NCBI GenBank assembly: GCA_002914805.1
Contig: JXTB01000106.1
Span: forward strand, 637,318 to 701,317
Origin: Parasponia andersonii
Taxonomy: Eukaryota; Streptophyta; Magnoliopsida; Rosales; Cannabaceae
DNA length: 64,000 nucleotides
Direction of reading: 5' to 3'
Shown here: one piece after another, positions 1 to 11,293 of the stretch
How positions within the stretch are numbered: position 1 is the first letter of the stretch
How the letters are laid out: every line of letters begins with the position of its first letter
Made by a program: the position numbers and the translations under genes
The notes under the pieces: generated by a model
Told to the model about the DNA's origin: nothing
What the model saw: the letters and a program-made list of their open reading frames with translations, nothing else
Database searches by the model: none

Positions 1-753
1 GGGTATGGGCTTAGGTATCAGGCAGGCTGTTAGGTACACTTAGTGCCATCATCCTGGGTTTTCACAGATGAGAGGATGTGAGCTCATGGGTATAGGTTGA
101 TTTGTGTCATGTGCATATGGATTGATGATTTTGATTACACTGTTTTATATATAGATTGGCTCCCGGTTTGGATTATATATATATATATATATATATATGT
201 GAGTATATGTTTTGGATTTGAACTAACCATGCAGGAGATTCCATCACTGAACTGTTTTTCCTATTGGGTATTGTATGCTCACCCCCTACCTTCCTCCTCA
301 GGTGGTGTCCAATGCGATCTTAGTGATCAAGAGGAGTAAGAAGTCATCCTAATTGCAGTTCGTCTCTTGGTAATACTAGGAGTTGTTGTCGTAGTCTTTG
401 GACTATTTAGTTTTTGCGTTAGCCTTGAATCAAGATTACTGCTTTCTATTTTGTCTGCAAACTTATGTATGCCATTCTGGTGTTTGACTTTTTGGTGGAT
501 GATGATGATGCTGGGTTTTGTATTTAATTTCACGTTTTTAAGTAATTGTTCAATCTATGTTTGATGCTGTATACGAACTGTGGGAGTGGTTCATGGGATG
601 GAATTCTAATTATTTTATTTAAATAGACCGTTTTTATAAAAACTATAACTTTTGACATTTTTCAAATAAATCAAGGAATTTCCCATCTTTGTGAAATTCC
701 CCGTCTTTGTGAAATTCCCCTTCTGCCACTAACCCGGATTTTGGGTCGTGACA
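1..753 (+). repeat. 3' part of a Tekay-like gypsy LTR (cut by window edge)
   Basis: Seen: the stretch ends CTGCCACTAACCCGGATTTT then GGGTCGTGACA. The reverse complement of the left end of the Tekay LTR at 61154 reads almost the same (CTGCCACTAGCCCGGAGTTT then GAGTCGTGACA). A TGCTCACCCCCTACCTTC block near 275 also resembles the other LTR. Short open frames inside (97-339, 367-564) are not protein-like. Inferred: this is the 3' terminal part of a + strand LTR of a related but different family. Whether it is a solo LTR or belongs to a full element cannot be told, because the 5' side is outside the window. Confidence 0.6.
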
Positions 754-2090
754 TTAAGTCCTCATAGATTGGTATTGGGATAGACCAATTTTTTTTTGAT
801 AAAGAAGTAAAAATCCAGCTTACCACGGGAATTTTACTTCATGTATAGTGGGTAAGAAATTTCATTAGATGCAATATAAGAACACAAAAATGACAAGAAT
901 ACAAACACGAACCAAACAAAAATATAGAACAAGTGCGGAACCAAAAACAGAATCTTTGCTTCTACTATATATAGAGTTCTTGCTTTCCTTTTCCCTTTTT
1001 TCCAGACTTATTTTCTTTGATGTACGAACTAGTCCTAGATTTCAAGGGACTCAAGTTGTCATTCATATTAAAGAAAAATATAAAAACAAAAATGAATAGG
1101 TAGAGAAGAAAGCGGGGGATTAATTTATATGGAATCATACAATATTCACACACCTACTCTCAATTATGTAGCTCTTATTCTTCTAATTCCATTTCGCATT
1201 CCCAAAAAAAAAAGACAATAGGACCCTAAATCCTTTTAGTATCACAGTTAAATCTGATTTCAGAAGTTAAACCTTTTTTTGAATCCTTCTTCTCGGTAGC
1301 CAAGAATAAGTTGTAAGACAAGAAGTTTAAAGTATCAATATTACATTTGTCTTAGAAGAAACTTCATACCATGGACTTAATATGGATATCACTATATTCT
1401 AGGACATTATATAATAGAAGGCATAAGATTCATCTTCTTATTTTCTTATCATTTTTGGGTCTTCTCAGTCAATTCAATGCCAAATAGTAAGCATAGCACT
1501 TAAAGTGCGACTCAATTCAATGCCAACACCACAAACACCCAAAATGAAAGCAGACCCCATCATCAAAAGCATCAAATATAGATTGAGAAAGAATAATAAA
1601 AAAAGCATATTCTCGTACAATCAAGTTCACATAAAAAGAACCTAGAACACCCTTTTTATAAGAAAGGCTTGAAAATAAAAAAACCAACAAAAAAAATTAC
1701 CATTTGTTGCTATGAACACCAAATAAGCAAAGAGTAAGAACAAAGAACATGCTAAATTTTTATACAAAATACATCCCCTATAATCAAATCAAACTCATTT
1801 TAATGTCTATTTATAACCAAAAATATATAACAATATCCAGTTATAAGAAAAATTGAAAATAAATATTCATACTTTTTTTGCCAAAAATCCCAAAAGTTAG
1901 AAATCAGATCTGGTCTCTTCCTTTTTAGAACAAATCAAGTAGCCTTTAACTGAAATAGAAAAATGATCAACATTACAGAAAAATTTTTAATATTAAGAGA
2001 GAGACTATATCTACTCATTTTAATAGAGTTTTGTCTTATCAAAATAAAAATGGAGCTAAGCTAGAGCAATCGACCAAAGAAATGGAGGTT
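754..2090. other. AT-rich spacer, no gene recognised
   Basis: No long frame or known domain is seen. Short frames at 869-1099 and 965-1153 overlap each other on opposite strands and look like nothing I recognise. The stretch around 1100-1500 has an organelle-spacer look but I could not assign it. Confidence 0.5.
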
Positions 2091-2095
2091 AAGGA

Positions 2096-2215
2096 GAGAG
2101 AGAGAGAGAGAGATAGGGAAGAGAGAGAGAAGCTATAGAGATGGAGGAGAGAGAGAGGTACCATAGAAGTCTGGATATGGAGGAGAGAGAGGATCAGACA
2201 TTGCGTTTGAGAAAG
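2096..2215. repeat. GA-rich microsatellite
   Basis: Runs of GAGAGA interrupted by GGAAG and GGAG units. A simple-sequence, purine-rich tract with no coding potential seen. Confidence 0.8.
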
Positions 2216-2529
2216 AAAAGAGAAAAAAGAAAAAATATTAAAAAAAAATTAAAAGTAAGAAATTTAGTTTTCAAAATTTTTAAAATTTTGATTAAAAATT
2301 AAAAAAAAAAAGACAAAAAGTAAAAATAAATTTACCGAACGCGCTTCCCACACGTGTTTTCTAACTTTTACTTAAATAATAAAAAATTTGTTTATTTAAA
2401 TATTACCAAACAAACCCCTTGTTATTAATTAAATCACCTTACTTTACTGTAACCTTCTCCACCTAGACCACATTTGAACTCAAATTGGGGTTCTTACCTA
2501 AATTATGACACAAAAAACATCTTTAAAAG

Positions 2530-2700
2530 AGCCCAAATTTCAACCCATAACCTGTGACCCAAACAAATATATGTCAGACATTCTAATTTCAAACCAACCC
2601 AACCCAATTGTGGCACCCAACCTAATTGTGGCCTAAAACCTGTCAAATTCGGCTTAGATTGGGTTAGGTTGGCCAGGTTCATCTGCCTAACAAAATTTTT
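2530..2700. repeat. dispersed repeat copy 1 (GGTTGGGTT-rich)
   Basis: Seen: CATAACC, TTCTAATTT, CAAATTCGGCTTAGATTG and GGTTAGGTTGG occur in the same order as in 25880-26010. The frame on - at 2503-2721 is a by-product of the repeat, with tandem LGWVPQLGWVG. Inferred: a decayed member of a non-autonomous dispersed repeat family; the type (MITE or other) is unresolved. Confidence 0.45.
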
Positions 2701-2929
2701 GTATACCCATAGTATGAGCATGACATGGAAAAAAGAATTGTACTAGAACATACAAACTTCTATAGAAATGAAGTTAAGTAAAAGGTCTAGGTTTGGCTAA
2801 AGACTTGTTTAGATTCTATAGTTGTGGGCTTTTTGAATGCTACAATGGTATAGGCCTTACATTGCTAGTTAGTACTGGTACTTACTCAATTTAATTTCTT
2901 TAGAATTTACTCAAATAGAAGGAATCTGA

Positions 2930-3679
2930 AAGTGAATTTTGTGAAATTAGATACATATACAAACAATAAAGAGGTAGAAGAGGATTTCATTCCAAGAGAT
3001 GAAAATTTACATTTTAAAATAGTTCTTCGCTATTTGTTTCTATCGAAACATGCCAGAAAAAGACAATACCACCTACACCTTCACCTTTCTCCTCATCCTT
3101 TTCATCAGCAAATTCTCCCTCCTCCTCATCCTTGAAATCAAAATCTTCTTCCTCCTCTTGATCCTCATCATCAACAATTTTTCCCTCTTCCTCATCCTCA
3201 AAGTCAGAAACTTCTTTCTTCTCTTGATCCTCATCATTAGTAGCTTTTCCCTCCTTCTCCTGCTCAAAATTAGAAACTTCTTCCTCCTTCTAATCCTCAT
3301 CATCATCAATTTTCTCCTTCAACTTATCTTCAAATCAAAAACTTCTTCTTCCTCCAGATCCTCATCATCAGTAACTTTTCCCTCTTCCTTATCCTCAAAA
3401 TTACAAACTTCTTCCTCCTCCTGATGCTCATCATTAGCAACTTCTCCTTTCTACTTGTCCTCAAAATAAAACATTTCGACCTCCTCTTGATTCTTATCAT
3501 GAGCAATTTCTCTCTCATCCTCGTCCTTAAAATCAGAAACTTTTTCTGCATCTCCATCCTCATCATCAATAGCTTCCTCCTCCTTAGTCTTATTAATACC
3601 ACCTTCTTCATTCGCATTCTCATTAACACTAACTTTGTCATCCTCTTTCTCCTCATAATCATCATCATCTAGAGTATCC
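2930..3679 (-). pseudogene. exon-like block with seven 22-residue acidic repeats
   Basis: Seen on the minus strand: a possible splice acceptor (TTTACATTTTTAG) at about 3681, followed by an acidic frame beginning DTLDDDDYEEKEDD. Seven units of about 66 bp (3090-3551) follow, each close to EEEVSNFEDEEEGKVTDDED plus two residues. After the array the frame reads GEGVGGIVFFW and then becomes ragged. The frame has in-frame stops (units 2 and 4) and a one-base slip in unit 4. Plus-strand frames here are leucine/isoleucine-rich shadows. Inferred: remnant of a protein with a low-complexity acidic repeat, possibly a linker such as those in ULP1/DUF1985 transposon proteins, or a host-gene fragment. Element A sits just upstream on this strand. 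Product not recognised. Confidence 0.5.
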
Positions 3680-4043
3680 TAAAAATGTAAATAAAGCATA
3701 TCAAATAATACTAACAAATCCTGGTAAACTCTCTCCCCCTCTTTCCTTCTTAATATCTTTGCTTCTCTTTTCTTTATCTCTCTGTCCTCCTACTCCTCTA
3801 TATCTCTCTCATTTTAAAGTACTATCATTTGTTAAGGTTATGTCCATTTAAAAGTTATTATTGTTTTTTTTTTATGATGGTGTCTTTTATTTAATATTTA
3901 GTCATTTTTCAAAAACTTTATCGTATATTCTCAAAAGTTATAATAAGCAAACGTGAATATGCTTAATTGATATGATATGAGAAAAAATTTCATTGATAAA
4001 GTAATGTAATTCTTATGTTATCTAGCTAAGAAACATGATAAAT
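3680..4043. other. AT-rich spacer, no gene recognised
   Basis: Pyrimidine-rich at 3725-3815, otherwise AT-rich. No coding sequence seen. The last five bases before element A (TTAGG, 4044-4048) form its left target-site duplication. Confidence 0.5.
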
Positions 4044-4048
4044 TTAGG

Positions 4049-4465
4049 TGTTAGAGTTCGTGACTCGAATTCTATTTGCCATCACCCCAAAACTTCGCGG
4101 TGCGACATATGTGGCATTTTTGTAATTGAGAGAAATTTTGAGATCTGTGATGGAAGCGGAGGGATCGGACCGATAGGCCCGATCCCGAAGCCCACCACTG
4201 ATCTTGTTGAGGGTATGGACCTGTTTTATTGGACCGTTTTGTCCGTACAGTTTTCGTCCGTACACATATGTCTTTTAGGGTTTTGAGATTATATATATTT
4301 TCGGCTTAGTCGTGTAAAACTTTACCTTCTGTACCTTATTTTTCGACATAGTGAAATTTCCTCCTCTGTCAATAGTTTTTCCCGATTAGGGTTTTCCACT
4401 TAAATCTGTGTGTTCTTATTTTTCGTCTTTTTTTTTTGTCGATTATCGTTTGGTAATTCTTAACA
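4049..4465 (+). repeat. Element A 5' LTR
   Basis: 417 bp, TG...CA ends. A TATA-like tract (TTATATATAT, about 4290) lies 3' of a CCGTACAGTTTTCGTCCGTA repeat, as expected for a U3/R boundary. Paired with 8542-8969. Confidence 0.92.
4286..4300 (+). promoter_or_regulatory. TATA-like element in element A LTR
   Basis: GAGATTATATATATTTTC is conserved in both LTRs (also near 8790). Position suggests the LTR promoter; not proven by sequence alone. Confidence 0.4.
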
Positions 4466-4467
4466 AA

Positions 4468-4481
4468 CCGGTATCAGAGCT
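4468..4481 (+). promoter_or_regulatory. Primer-binding site, initiator-Met tRNA (one mismatch)
   Basis: CGGTATCAGAGCTTT lies 3-4 bases after the LTR end. It matches the plant copia tRNA-iMet site TGGTATCAGAGC except for the first base (C for T). Confidence 0.8.
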
Positions 4482-4504
4482 TTAATCCAGGTTTGATTAC
4501 GATA

Positions 4505-5278
4505 ATGGCAACCATGAAGTATGATATTCCGCTTTTGGATTGCAACACTATATTTTCGTTATGGCAGGTTGAGATGCGCGCTGTTCTTACACAATTGGAT
4601 TTGGATGATGCACTATTAGGGATTAATGTGATGCCTTTATCGTTATTAATGGAGGAAAAGAAGCGAAAGGATCGAAAAGTCCTATCTCAGATTCAACTGC
4701 ATCTATCGAATCAGATATTACAAGACGTTCTGAGTGAGAAAACTGCTGCGGCTTTATTGTTGAAATTAGAGCAACTGTGCCTGACGAAAAGTCTAACCAA
4801 CAAGCTGCATCAGAAGCAGCGATTGTTTTCTCATCGTATGGAAGAAGGTACATCTCTAGAAGAGCACATAAACATCTTTAAGGAAATTGTTTCTGATCTG
4901 TAAACTTTGGAGGTTAAATATGAGTCTGAGGATTTAGCGTTGATTTGGTTGTGTTCGTTGCCCCCTTCATATACGCCTTTTAGAGACACTATTTTATATA
5001 ATCGTGAATCCCTTACTCTGAGCATGACTTATGATTCTCTGCTCTCTAAGGAGAAGATAGATCAGATTATTACAGGGACTGAGACTCAGGTAGAGGTTCT
5101 CGTTGCTAGAGGTAGAACGCAGGAAAAGAATTCTAGGAGTGATAATAGAGGCAGATTGAAATCTAGAACTAAAAGTAAAACTTGCAATTATTGCAAGAAA
5201 AAGGGCCACATCAAATCTGAATACTATAAGCTTCAGAACAATAATAAGAAGGCTGCTCCTAATCACAAGGGAAAATAA
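4505..5278 (+). pseudogene. gag: Element A gag (copia nucleocapsid), interrupted
   Basis: Gag packages the retrotransposon RNA into virus-like particles. The start is placed at MATMKYDIPLLD, 12 bases into the open frame, because this is where family similarity begins. The frame holds the gag/UBN2-type region (LHLSNQILQDV, KLHQKQRLFSHRM) to 4903. An in-frame TAA follows, and the same frame continues at 4904 (TLEVKYESEDLALIWLCSLP) to a second TAA at 5276-5278. The CCHC zinc knuckle is visible as CNYCKKKGHIKSEYY, but its last cysteine is a tyrosine, so zinc and RNA binding is probably lost. Lysine/arginine-rich segments flank the knuckle, as is normal. Both stops sit where related elements have sense codons (inferred). 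Confidence 0.88.
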
Positions 5279-5583
5279 ACTGAAAATATCGGTGAAACCA
5301 GTGTTGCTGAAGAAGATATCAGTGATGGAGAACTCTTAGTTGTTTTTAATGGCGACTCCAAACCATGTGATGATTGGATTCTCGATTCTGGTTGCACGTT
5401 TCATATGTGTCCTAATAGGGACTGCTTTTCGACATATGAAACGGTAGCCAAAGGTGCTGTGTTGATGGGAAATAATGCGCCTTGTAAAGTTATTGGTGTT
5501 AGAACAGTCAAAATTAAGATGTTTGATGGAGTTGTCAGGACTCTCAATGGTGTGAGACATGTTCCAGATTTAAAGAAAATCTG
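5279..5583 (+). pseudogene. Element A aspartic protease region
   Basis: The reading frame of gag continues after the 5276 stop and shows the copia protease active site as [15 protein letters not shown] (about 5369-5413; Asp in DSG). It then shows [14 protein letters not shown] and [16 protein letters not shown]. The protease would cut the Gag-Pol polyprotein. A one-base deletion near 5576-5581 throws the frame out at the LISLSTL stretch, creating TGA and further stops. Protease residues themselves look intact. Confidence 0.82.
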
Positions 5584-6776
5584 ATCTCTTTGAGTACTCT
5601 TGATTCAAAAGGGTACAAGTACACTGGTGAAGGTGGAGTTCTGAAGGTTTCCAGAGGAGCTCTTGTCGTGATGAAGGGCCAGAATAGATCTGCCAAATTA
5701 TATGTCTTGTTGGGTTCTATAGTTACCGGTGAAGCAACTATCTCTACTCCTTTGTTGTCAGATGACGAAGTCACTAGACTTTGGCATATGCGTCTTGGGC
5801 ATATGAGTGAGAATGGCATGGCTGAATTGAGCAAAAGAGGACTTCTTGATGGGCAGAGTACTAGTAAACTGAAGTTCTGTGAGCATTGCATTTTTGGGAA
5901 GCAGAAGAGAGTCAGATTTACAAAAGGTCCACAACACAAAGGGAACACTTGATTATATACATTCTGATCTCTGGAACCATCTAGGGTACCTTCTAAAGGA
6001 GGTGCTAGATATTTGCTGACGATTATCGATGATTTCTCTAGAAAGCTTTGGGTGTTTTTCCTGAAGCATAAGAATGATGTTTTACCTACATTTAAGGAGT
6101 GGAAGACTATGATCGAGAAGCAGACAGGGAAGCAGATCAAACGTCTCTACATTGATAATGGCTTAGAGTTTTGTTCTGATGAGTTTAATGTTTTTTGCAA
6201 ATCAGAAGGAATCGCGAAGCATTTAACAGTTCACCGTACTCTGCAACAAAACAGTGTGGCAGAGCGTATGAATAGGACTTTAATGGAGAGAGTACGTTGC
6301 ATGCTCTCCAATGCTTGTTTACCTAAATTTTTTGGGCAGAAGCTGCCTCTACAGCCTATTTTTTGATTAATCGATCTCCCTCAACTGCTATTGAGAAAAG
6401 GACTCCAGAAGAGGTATGGTCTGGTACTACTGCTAATTATTCTGATTTAAAGATATTTGGGTATCCTGCATATGCTCATGTTGACAATGGAAAGTTAGAA
6501 CCAAGATCTATAAAGTGCATCTTTCTAGGCTATAAGGCTGGTGTTAAAGGATATAAGCAATGGTATCCAGAAACTCGGAAGATTATAATGAGTAGAGATA
6601 TTATTTTTGATAAATCTGCTATGCTTCGTGATTTGTCTCTTCGAGATTCTAGTAGTAAACATCAGCAGAAATCAAAAACTCAGGTAGAGCTTGAGATTGG
6701 ATTAGAATCTACACCAGCATCTACATTTCAATCAATTTCCTCTAGACCATTATCGCCACCACCAGCGTCACCATAA
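5584..6776 (+). pseudogene. Element A GAG-pre-integrase and integrase, frameshifted
   Basis: The frame from 5590 gives the zinc-binding pre-integrase motif LWHMRLGHMSENGM and CEHCIFGKQKRV. An extra A near 5945 and a missing G near 5977 shift the frame out and back, covering HSDLW with the first catalytic Asp. The core follows at 6013-6366: IDDFSRKLWVFFLKHKND, IDNGLEFCSDEF (second Asp) and NSVAERMNRTLMERV (Glu). A one-base deletion near 6332 moves the rest to the frame at 6363-6776 (SPSTAIEKRTPEEVW, DLKIFGYPAYAHV, KCIFLGYK), the C-terminal part of copia integrase. TAA at 6774 ends it. All three D,D,E residues can be read, but not in one frame. Confidence 0.88.
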
Positions 6777-7686
6777 TATTTAATTGCTAAAGACAGGCCT
6801 AAAAGAGACATTAGACCTCCACAAAGGTATGCTAAGGCCGATCTAGTTGCCTATGCTTTGAATGTGGCTGAAGGTATAGATTCTAGTGAGAAACCTTCTA
6901 CCTATGCAGAGGCAGTTAGTTGTAGTAACTCTAGGAAATGGATTATTGCCATGCAAGAGGAGATGGAATCACTTCATAAGAATAGCACATGGGACTCAGT
7001 GAAACTACCTAGAGAAAAGAAAGCTGTTTGCTGCAAATGGGTCTACAAAAGGAAAGAAGGAACACCAAGAATTGAAGAATCTAGGTATAAGGCGAGACTA
7101 GTTGCAAAGGGCTACAGTCAGGTTCCAGGTGTAGACTTTACAGATGTGTTTTTTCTAGTTGTAAAGCATAGTTTAATTCGAGCTTTACTTGGTATTGTGG
7201 CTATGCATGATCTTGAGCTTGAGCAGTTAGATATGAAGATAGTATTCTTACATGGAGAACCTGAAGAAAACATCTACATGAAACAGCTAGAGGGTTTTGT
7301 AGACTCAGGAAAGGAGGACGATATGTGCTTATTAAAGAAGTCTCTGTATGGCCCAAAACAGTCACCCAGACAATAGTATAAGAGGTTTGATTCATTTATG
7401 ACCACTCATGATTTCAAGAGAAGCAGCTATGACAGTTATGTCAACTTAAAAAGGATGCTGATGGGTCTTTTATATATATACTCTTATACGTTTATGACAT
7501 ATTGATAGCAGCCAAAGATAAAGAAGAGATTAGAAAGGTCAAAACTAGCTTAGTAAAAAGTTTGAGATGAAAGATTTAGGAGCAGCAAAGAAGATACTTG
7601 GAATGGAGATTCTGAGAAATAGAAAGGCAAGTAAATTGTAACTAAGTCAAAAAGGGTATATTGAGAAAGTTCTGTACAGATTTAAT
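6777..7686 (+). pseudogene. Element A reverse transcriptase (RVT_2), inactive
   Basis: The open part 6858-7376 carries the copia RT start (WIIAMQEEMESLHKNSTWD, CCKWVYKRKEG, RYKARLVAKGYSQVPGVDFT) and LEQLDMKIVFLHGEPEENIYM with an Asp of the palm. It stops at TAG (7374-7376) where Trp is expected after SPRQ. Downstream, the frame shifts near 7445. The catalytic YVDD box reads YVYD (third residue codon TAT at 7493-7495), so a metal-binding Asp is lost. Another shift follows near 7550, before EMKDLGAAKKILGMEILR. The enzyme would copy the element RNA into cDNA; this copy cannot. Confidence 0.88.
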
Positions 7687-8449
7687 ATGCAGAATACTAA
7701 ATCTGTTAGTACTCTATTAGCGGCTCATTTCAGACTTTCATTTGCTTTATCTCCAAAATCAGATGATGAGATTGATTATATGTCTCGAGTTCTATATTCT
7801 AGCGCAATGGGATCTCTCATGTATGCTATGGTTTGTTCTCGTCCAGATTTGTCATATACAGTCAGCGCTGTTAGTAGATACATGGCGAATCCTGGTAAAG
7901 AACATTGGAAAGTAGTTCAGTGGATTTTTAGATACTTACATGGCTCTACTGATGCTTGTTTGCAATTTGGGAGAACTAGAAGTGGAGTCGTTGAATATGC
8001 TGATTCTGATTTTGCTGGAGACCTTGATAAGAGAAGATCTCTTACTGGGTATATTTTCACCATTGGTAATTGTGCTGTTAGTTGGAAAGCTACCTTACAG
8101 ATTACAGTTGCATTGTCTATTACTGAGGTTGAATACATGGCTATTACTGAAGTGTGTAAGGAAGCTATTTGGTTGAAGGGACTATTTAGTGAACTCAGTG
8201 AAGACTTAAAATTGACCACAATCTTTTGTGACAGTCAGAGTGCTATTTTTTCTCACAAAAGATCAGATATTTCATGAGAGGACCAAGCACATTGATATGC
8301 GGTATCATTTTGTTCATGATATTATTGCTCGAGGTGATATAATTGTGAGCAAAGTTAGTACTCATGATAATTCTGCTGATATGATGACTAAGACACTTCC
8401 TGGAGACAAGTTTAAGTATTGCTTAGACTTGGTTGATGTTACTTACTGA
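7687..8449 (+). pseudogene. Element A RNase H and polyprotein C-terminus
   Basis: The frame 7687-8277 covers the connection and RNase H domain: SSAMGSLMYAMVCSRPDLSY, ADSDFAGDLDKRRSLTGY (Asp), ITEVEYMAITE (Glu) and FCDSQSAIF (Asp). One extra T near 8250 shifts the end into the frame 8228-8449 ([29 protein letters not shown]), which reaches a natural stop at 8447-8449, 92 bp before the 3' LTR. RNase H removes the RNA strand during reverse transcription. Residues look conserved; only the frame is broken. Confidence 0.88.
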
Positions 8450-8541
8450 GTTTTGTCTTCTTTGTGGAAGAGGTGGAGAATATGTTTTTTTGTCTAAGAT
8501 TAGAGTTATTCCTTAATTGGAATTCGTGTCAAGGTGGAGAT

Positions 8542-8969
8542 TGTTAGAGTTCATAACTCGAATTCTATTTGCCCTGGCCCGAAAAATTCACGGTGTGATA
8601 TATGTGGCATTTTTGTAATTGGGAGAAATTTTGAGATCTGTGGTGGAAGCGGAGGGATTGGGCCGATAGGCCCGATGGCCCGATCCTGGAGCCCACCACT
8701 GATCTCGTTGGGGGTATGTACCTGTTTTATTGGATCGTTTTGTCCGTACAGTTTTCGTCCGTACACATATGTATTTTAGGGTTTTGAGATTATATATATA
8801 TTTTCAGCTTGATCGTATAAAACTCTACCTTCTGTACCTTATTTTTCGACATAGTGAAATTTCCTCCTCTGCCAGTGGTTTTTTCGGATTAGGATTTTCC
8901 ACTTAAATCTACATGTTCTTGTTTTTCATCTTTTTTTTTTTGTCGATTATCATTTAGTAATTCTTAACA
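8542..8969 (+). repeat. Element A 3' LTR
   Basis: 428 bp, same ends as 4049-4465. It carries an 8-bp duplication of GATGGCCC type near 8675 not present in the 5' LTR. Preceded by polypurine tract AAGGTGGAGAT (8531-8541). Confidence 0.92.
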
Positions 8970-8974
8970 CTAGG

Positions 8975-11291
8975 GACCACTATAGATAATAAGATATCTT
9001 TTTCCATATATATTGTTACTTTCTCCTCGAATATACTTAATAATTATTGTTCGTCAAATTTCATGAAAACGTGATAAAATTTAGATTAAACAGAAGCGTG
9101 TAAAATATAAATTTTCTATATTTAGTTTTCATAAGAACAAATTTGGATCTTTGTTATGATCTAAATATATACAAGAGTTCGTATTTTAACGAAAGGATCT
9201 TTCTTCTTATATACCAAGCTTGTAAACTGCAAAAGTGTATAGTAGTTTGATCTTAATCAACTTACTAGTGAGAATTCAAGAACTTCAATGATCTTTAATA
9301 ATAGCTCCTAGAATTTATCTCTCTCATTTTTTTTAATCAATTTTCTAGGAACTGAAAGATATACATAAAAGGAGGAGGAAAGGAGCCTTTTATAGGCTCT
9401 TCCCCTAAAGGGAGAATTTAGCCACGGAAGGGGTGGCTATATTTTGTTCTATGGAGCGAAGTGGGTGTGTCCTGAAGTCCCACCTTTCTATTTAGTCTTG
9501 TACTCTTTTTGTGTCTAATCACCTAGAAAATTTTTTTGAGTACAATTTTATTGATCTCATACAATAAAAAAAGTTTGTGTAGGTTAGGAACTGAAATAAA
9601 CCTATTTAATTCAGGGTTAAATTGATAGTTATCATTTTTTAAACTAATTAATTAAATATAATACCATCACTAAATCATAACACTATTAGGAAGAAAAAGA
9701 CAATCTACCCCAACATCAACTTAGATCAAACTTGCTGCAACTGAGTGGCTATTGTTTCTGATTATAGAAATCAACAAAGAGTGACTGACTATGGAACTCC
9801 AGTCACAGGTGGCTGGAGCTTTAGTGGTATCGAGGTCACTGTTGTTACTTGTCCTTGTCGGTGCCGCCAAAGAAGATGATAGAGAAAGAGGTAGTTGTCG
9901 TGATAGGGAGCATAAAGAGAACCTCCGGGCGAGAGGAAGAAAGAAAAGACTAATGCCATTAATTTGAAGGGAAAAATAGACCTTTCATATTTAAAAATGG
10001 TAGAAGACAAACAAAAGAAAGTATATGCTATTATAATTGGTTCATTGGAAAATAATAGCCGTGTGTGGCTAATTAATTCTTTAATTCAAGCTTGTATAGA
10101 CAAAAGGTCAAATACTAATTAATTCTTAATATAAGTCAACTTGTATTATTAGTTATAGACTTATTTCACTAAAGGTCTAAAATGCACTCTTGAATGAAAT
10201 AAATATTATAAGATATCTTATAATTAAAAATATGTCTATTAATTAGCAATACTATAATTGTGAAAATCATGAAAAATCTTAACTTTTAATTAATTCTTTA
10301 ATTCAAGTCTAGCTTCTCTTTTTAATTACGAAGAATCTTATATTTGGCTTACTTAAAAGAAAATATATGCATCTTAACTTTAATAAATAATCTTATTAAA
10401 ATATTTCACTAGTAAAGAAATCATGAAAAATCTTATATTTGATTTACTTAAAAATTTAATGGTATTTATTAGCATCGAAATTAATGAATTAATTAAATAT
10501 TATAATTAATAGGTAATCTGATGTTTACCTGATAATGTGACATTTATTTAAAATATTTTATTTATCTAAAAATAATATTAATTTAGATTTTTCCAATTTA
10601 TTTACTTAAAAAAATGATTTTTTATTTTAAGATTTAATTTTCATACCACTCATTAATTACTTTCTAAAAATATCCCAATGTTTGTTTTATCATTCCCAAA
10701 CCTAAATGTATTAGATATAATTACTTTTTCTAAAAATGTTTGAACTTCCTATCGTTTGTTTTATCATTCCTAAACTTAAATATATTACATGTAATTACTT
10801 AACAATTAATTAGCAATATATCACAAATTGAGGAAAAAAAATTAAGAAAAATATGGTTTGAGAGAGTCACAAAAAATGAAAATACTAATTAGCAATAGCA
10901 TGGTAGAATTATTAAACCGAGCTTACGTGGCCCTACTTTATAGAGAGTCGTACCGTTGTTAGATCAAAATTAAAAACGCATGCGTCACACTTCAAACTTT
11001 TTAGTTGCACTGAAAACCAAATTCCCTTTCCAAAAAAAAAAAAAAAAAGCAAATCCAAGTTCACCAATATACCCTTCATATCTATATATGTTTCTAACAA
11101 AAAAAAAAAAACATTTCACTAATATACGCCTTTTCCTTTTTTCTCGAAAATAATTAAATATCCTGCTATCTAGTATTTAGTTAAAATTATTGGTCAATCA
11201 AAATTGTTACAACCGTTTCTAGTATGTTTACCGAATATAATTAATTATTCAATTAATTATGTAAGGTGAATATGCGGAAAATTATAATATG
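8975..11291. other. AT-rich spacer, no gene recognised
   Basis: Very AT-rich with scattered poly-A and poly-T. A block at 9370-9520 (CTTTTATAGGCTCTTCCCC, a leader-like stretch) resembles LTR material but has no partner in the window. The minus-strand frame at 9789-10010 (73 residues) has no motif I recognise. Confidence 0.5.
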
Positions 11292-11293
11292 GA

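Larger units (their letters stand above)
4049..8969 (+). mobile_element. Element A: full-length Ty1/copia (Tork-like), inactive
   Basis: Seen: two direct LTRs (4049-4465 and 8542-8969), both TGTTAGAGTT...TTCTTAACA; an initiator-Met primer-binding site; a polypurine tract AAGGTGGAGAT before the 3' LTR; and gag, protease, integrase, RT and RNase H in copia order. Flanks are TTAGG (4044-4048) and CTAGG (8970-8974), a 5-bp target duplication with one mismatch. By hand count the LTRs differ at about 40 of 415 aligned sites, plus an 8-bp insertion in the 3' LTR. The polyprotein has at least four nonsense codons and several frameshifts. Inferred: a moderately old, dead copy. Lineage assigned by Tnt1/Tork-type gag and pol motifs. 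Confidence 0.93.

Noticed and set aside
850-1500. Possible chloroplast or mitochondrial DNA insert
   Set aside because: Composition and word use reminded me of organelle spacers, but no organelle gene could be read, so no claim is made.
3050-3672. Long leucine/isoleucine-rich frames on + (3050-3424, 3424-3672) that look like membrane proteins
   Set aside because: They are the complement of the acidic 66-bp repeat on -; the hydrophobic look comes from CTC/ATC codons of the antisense strand.
9789-10010. Minus-strand frame of 73 residues as a small gene
   Set aside because: No motif, no splice or promoter context, AT-rich surroundings.
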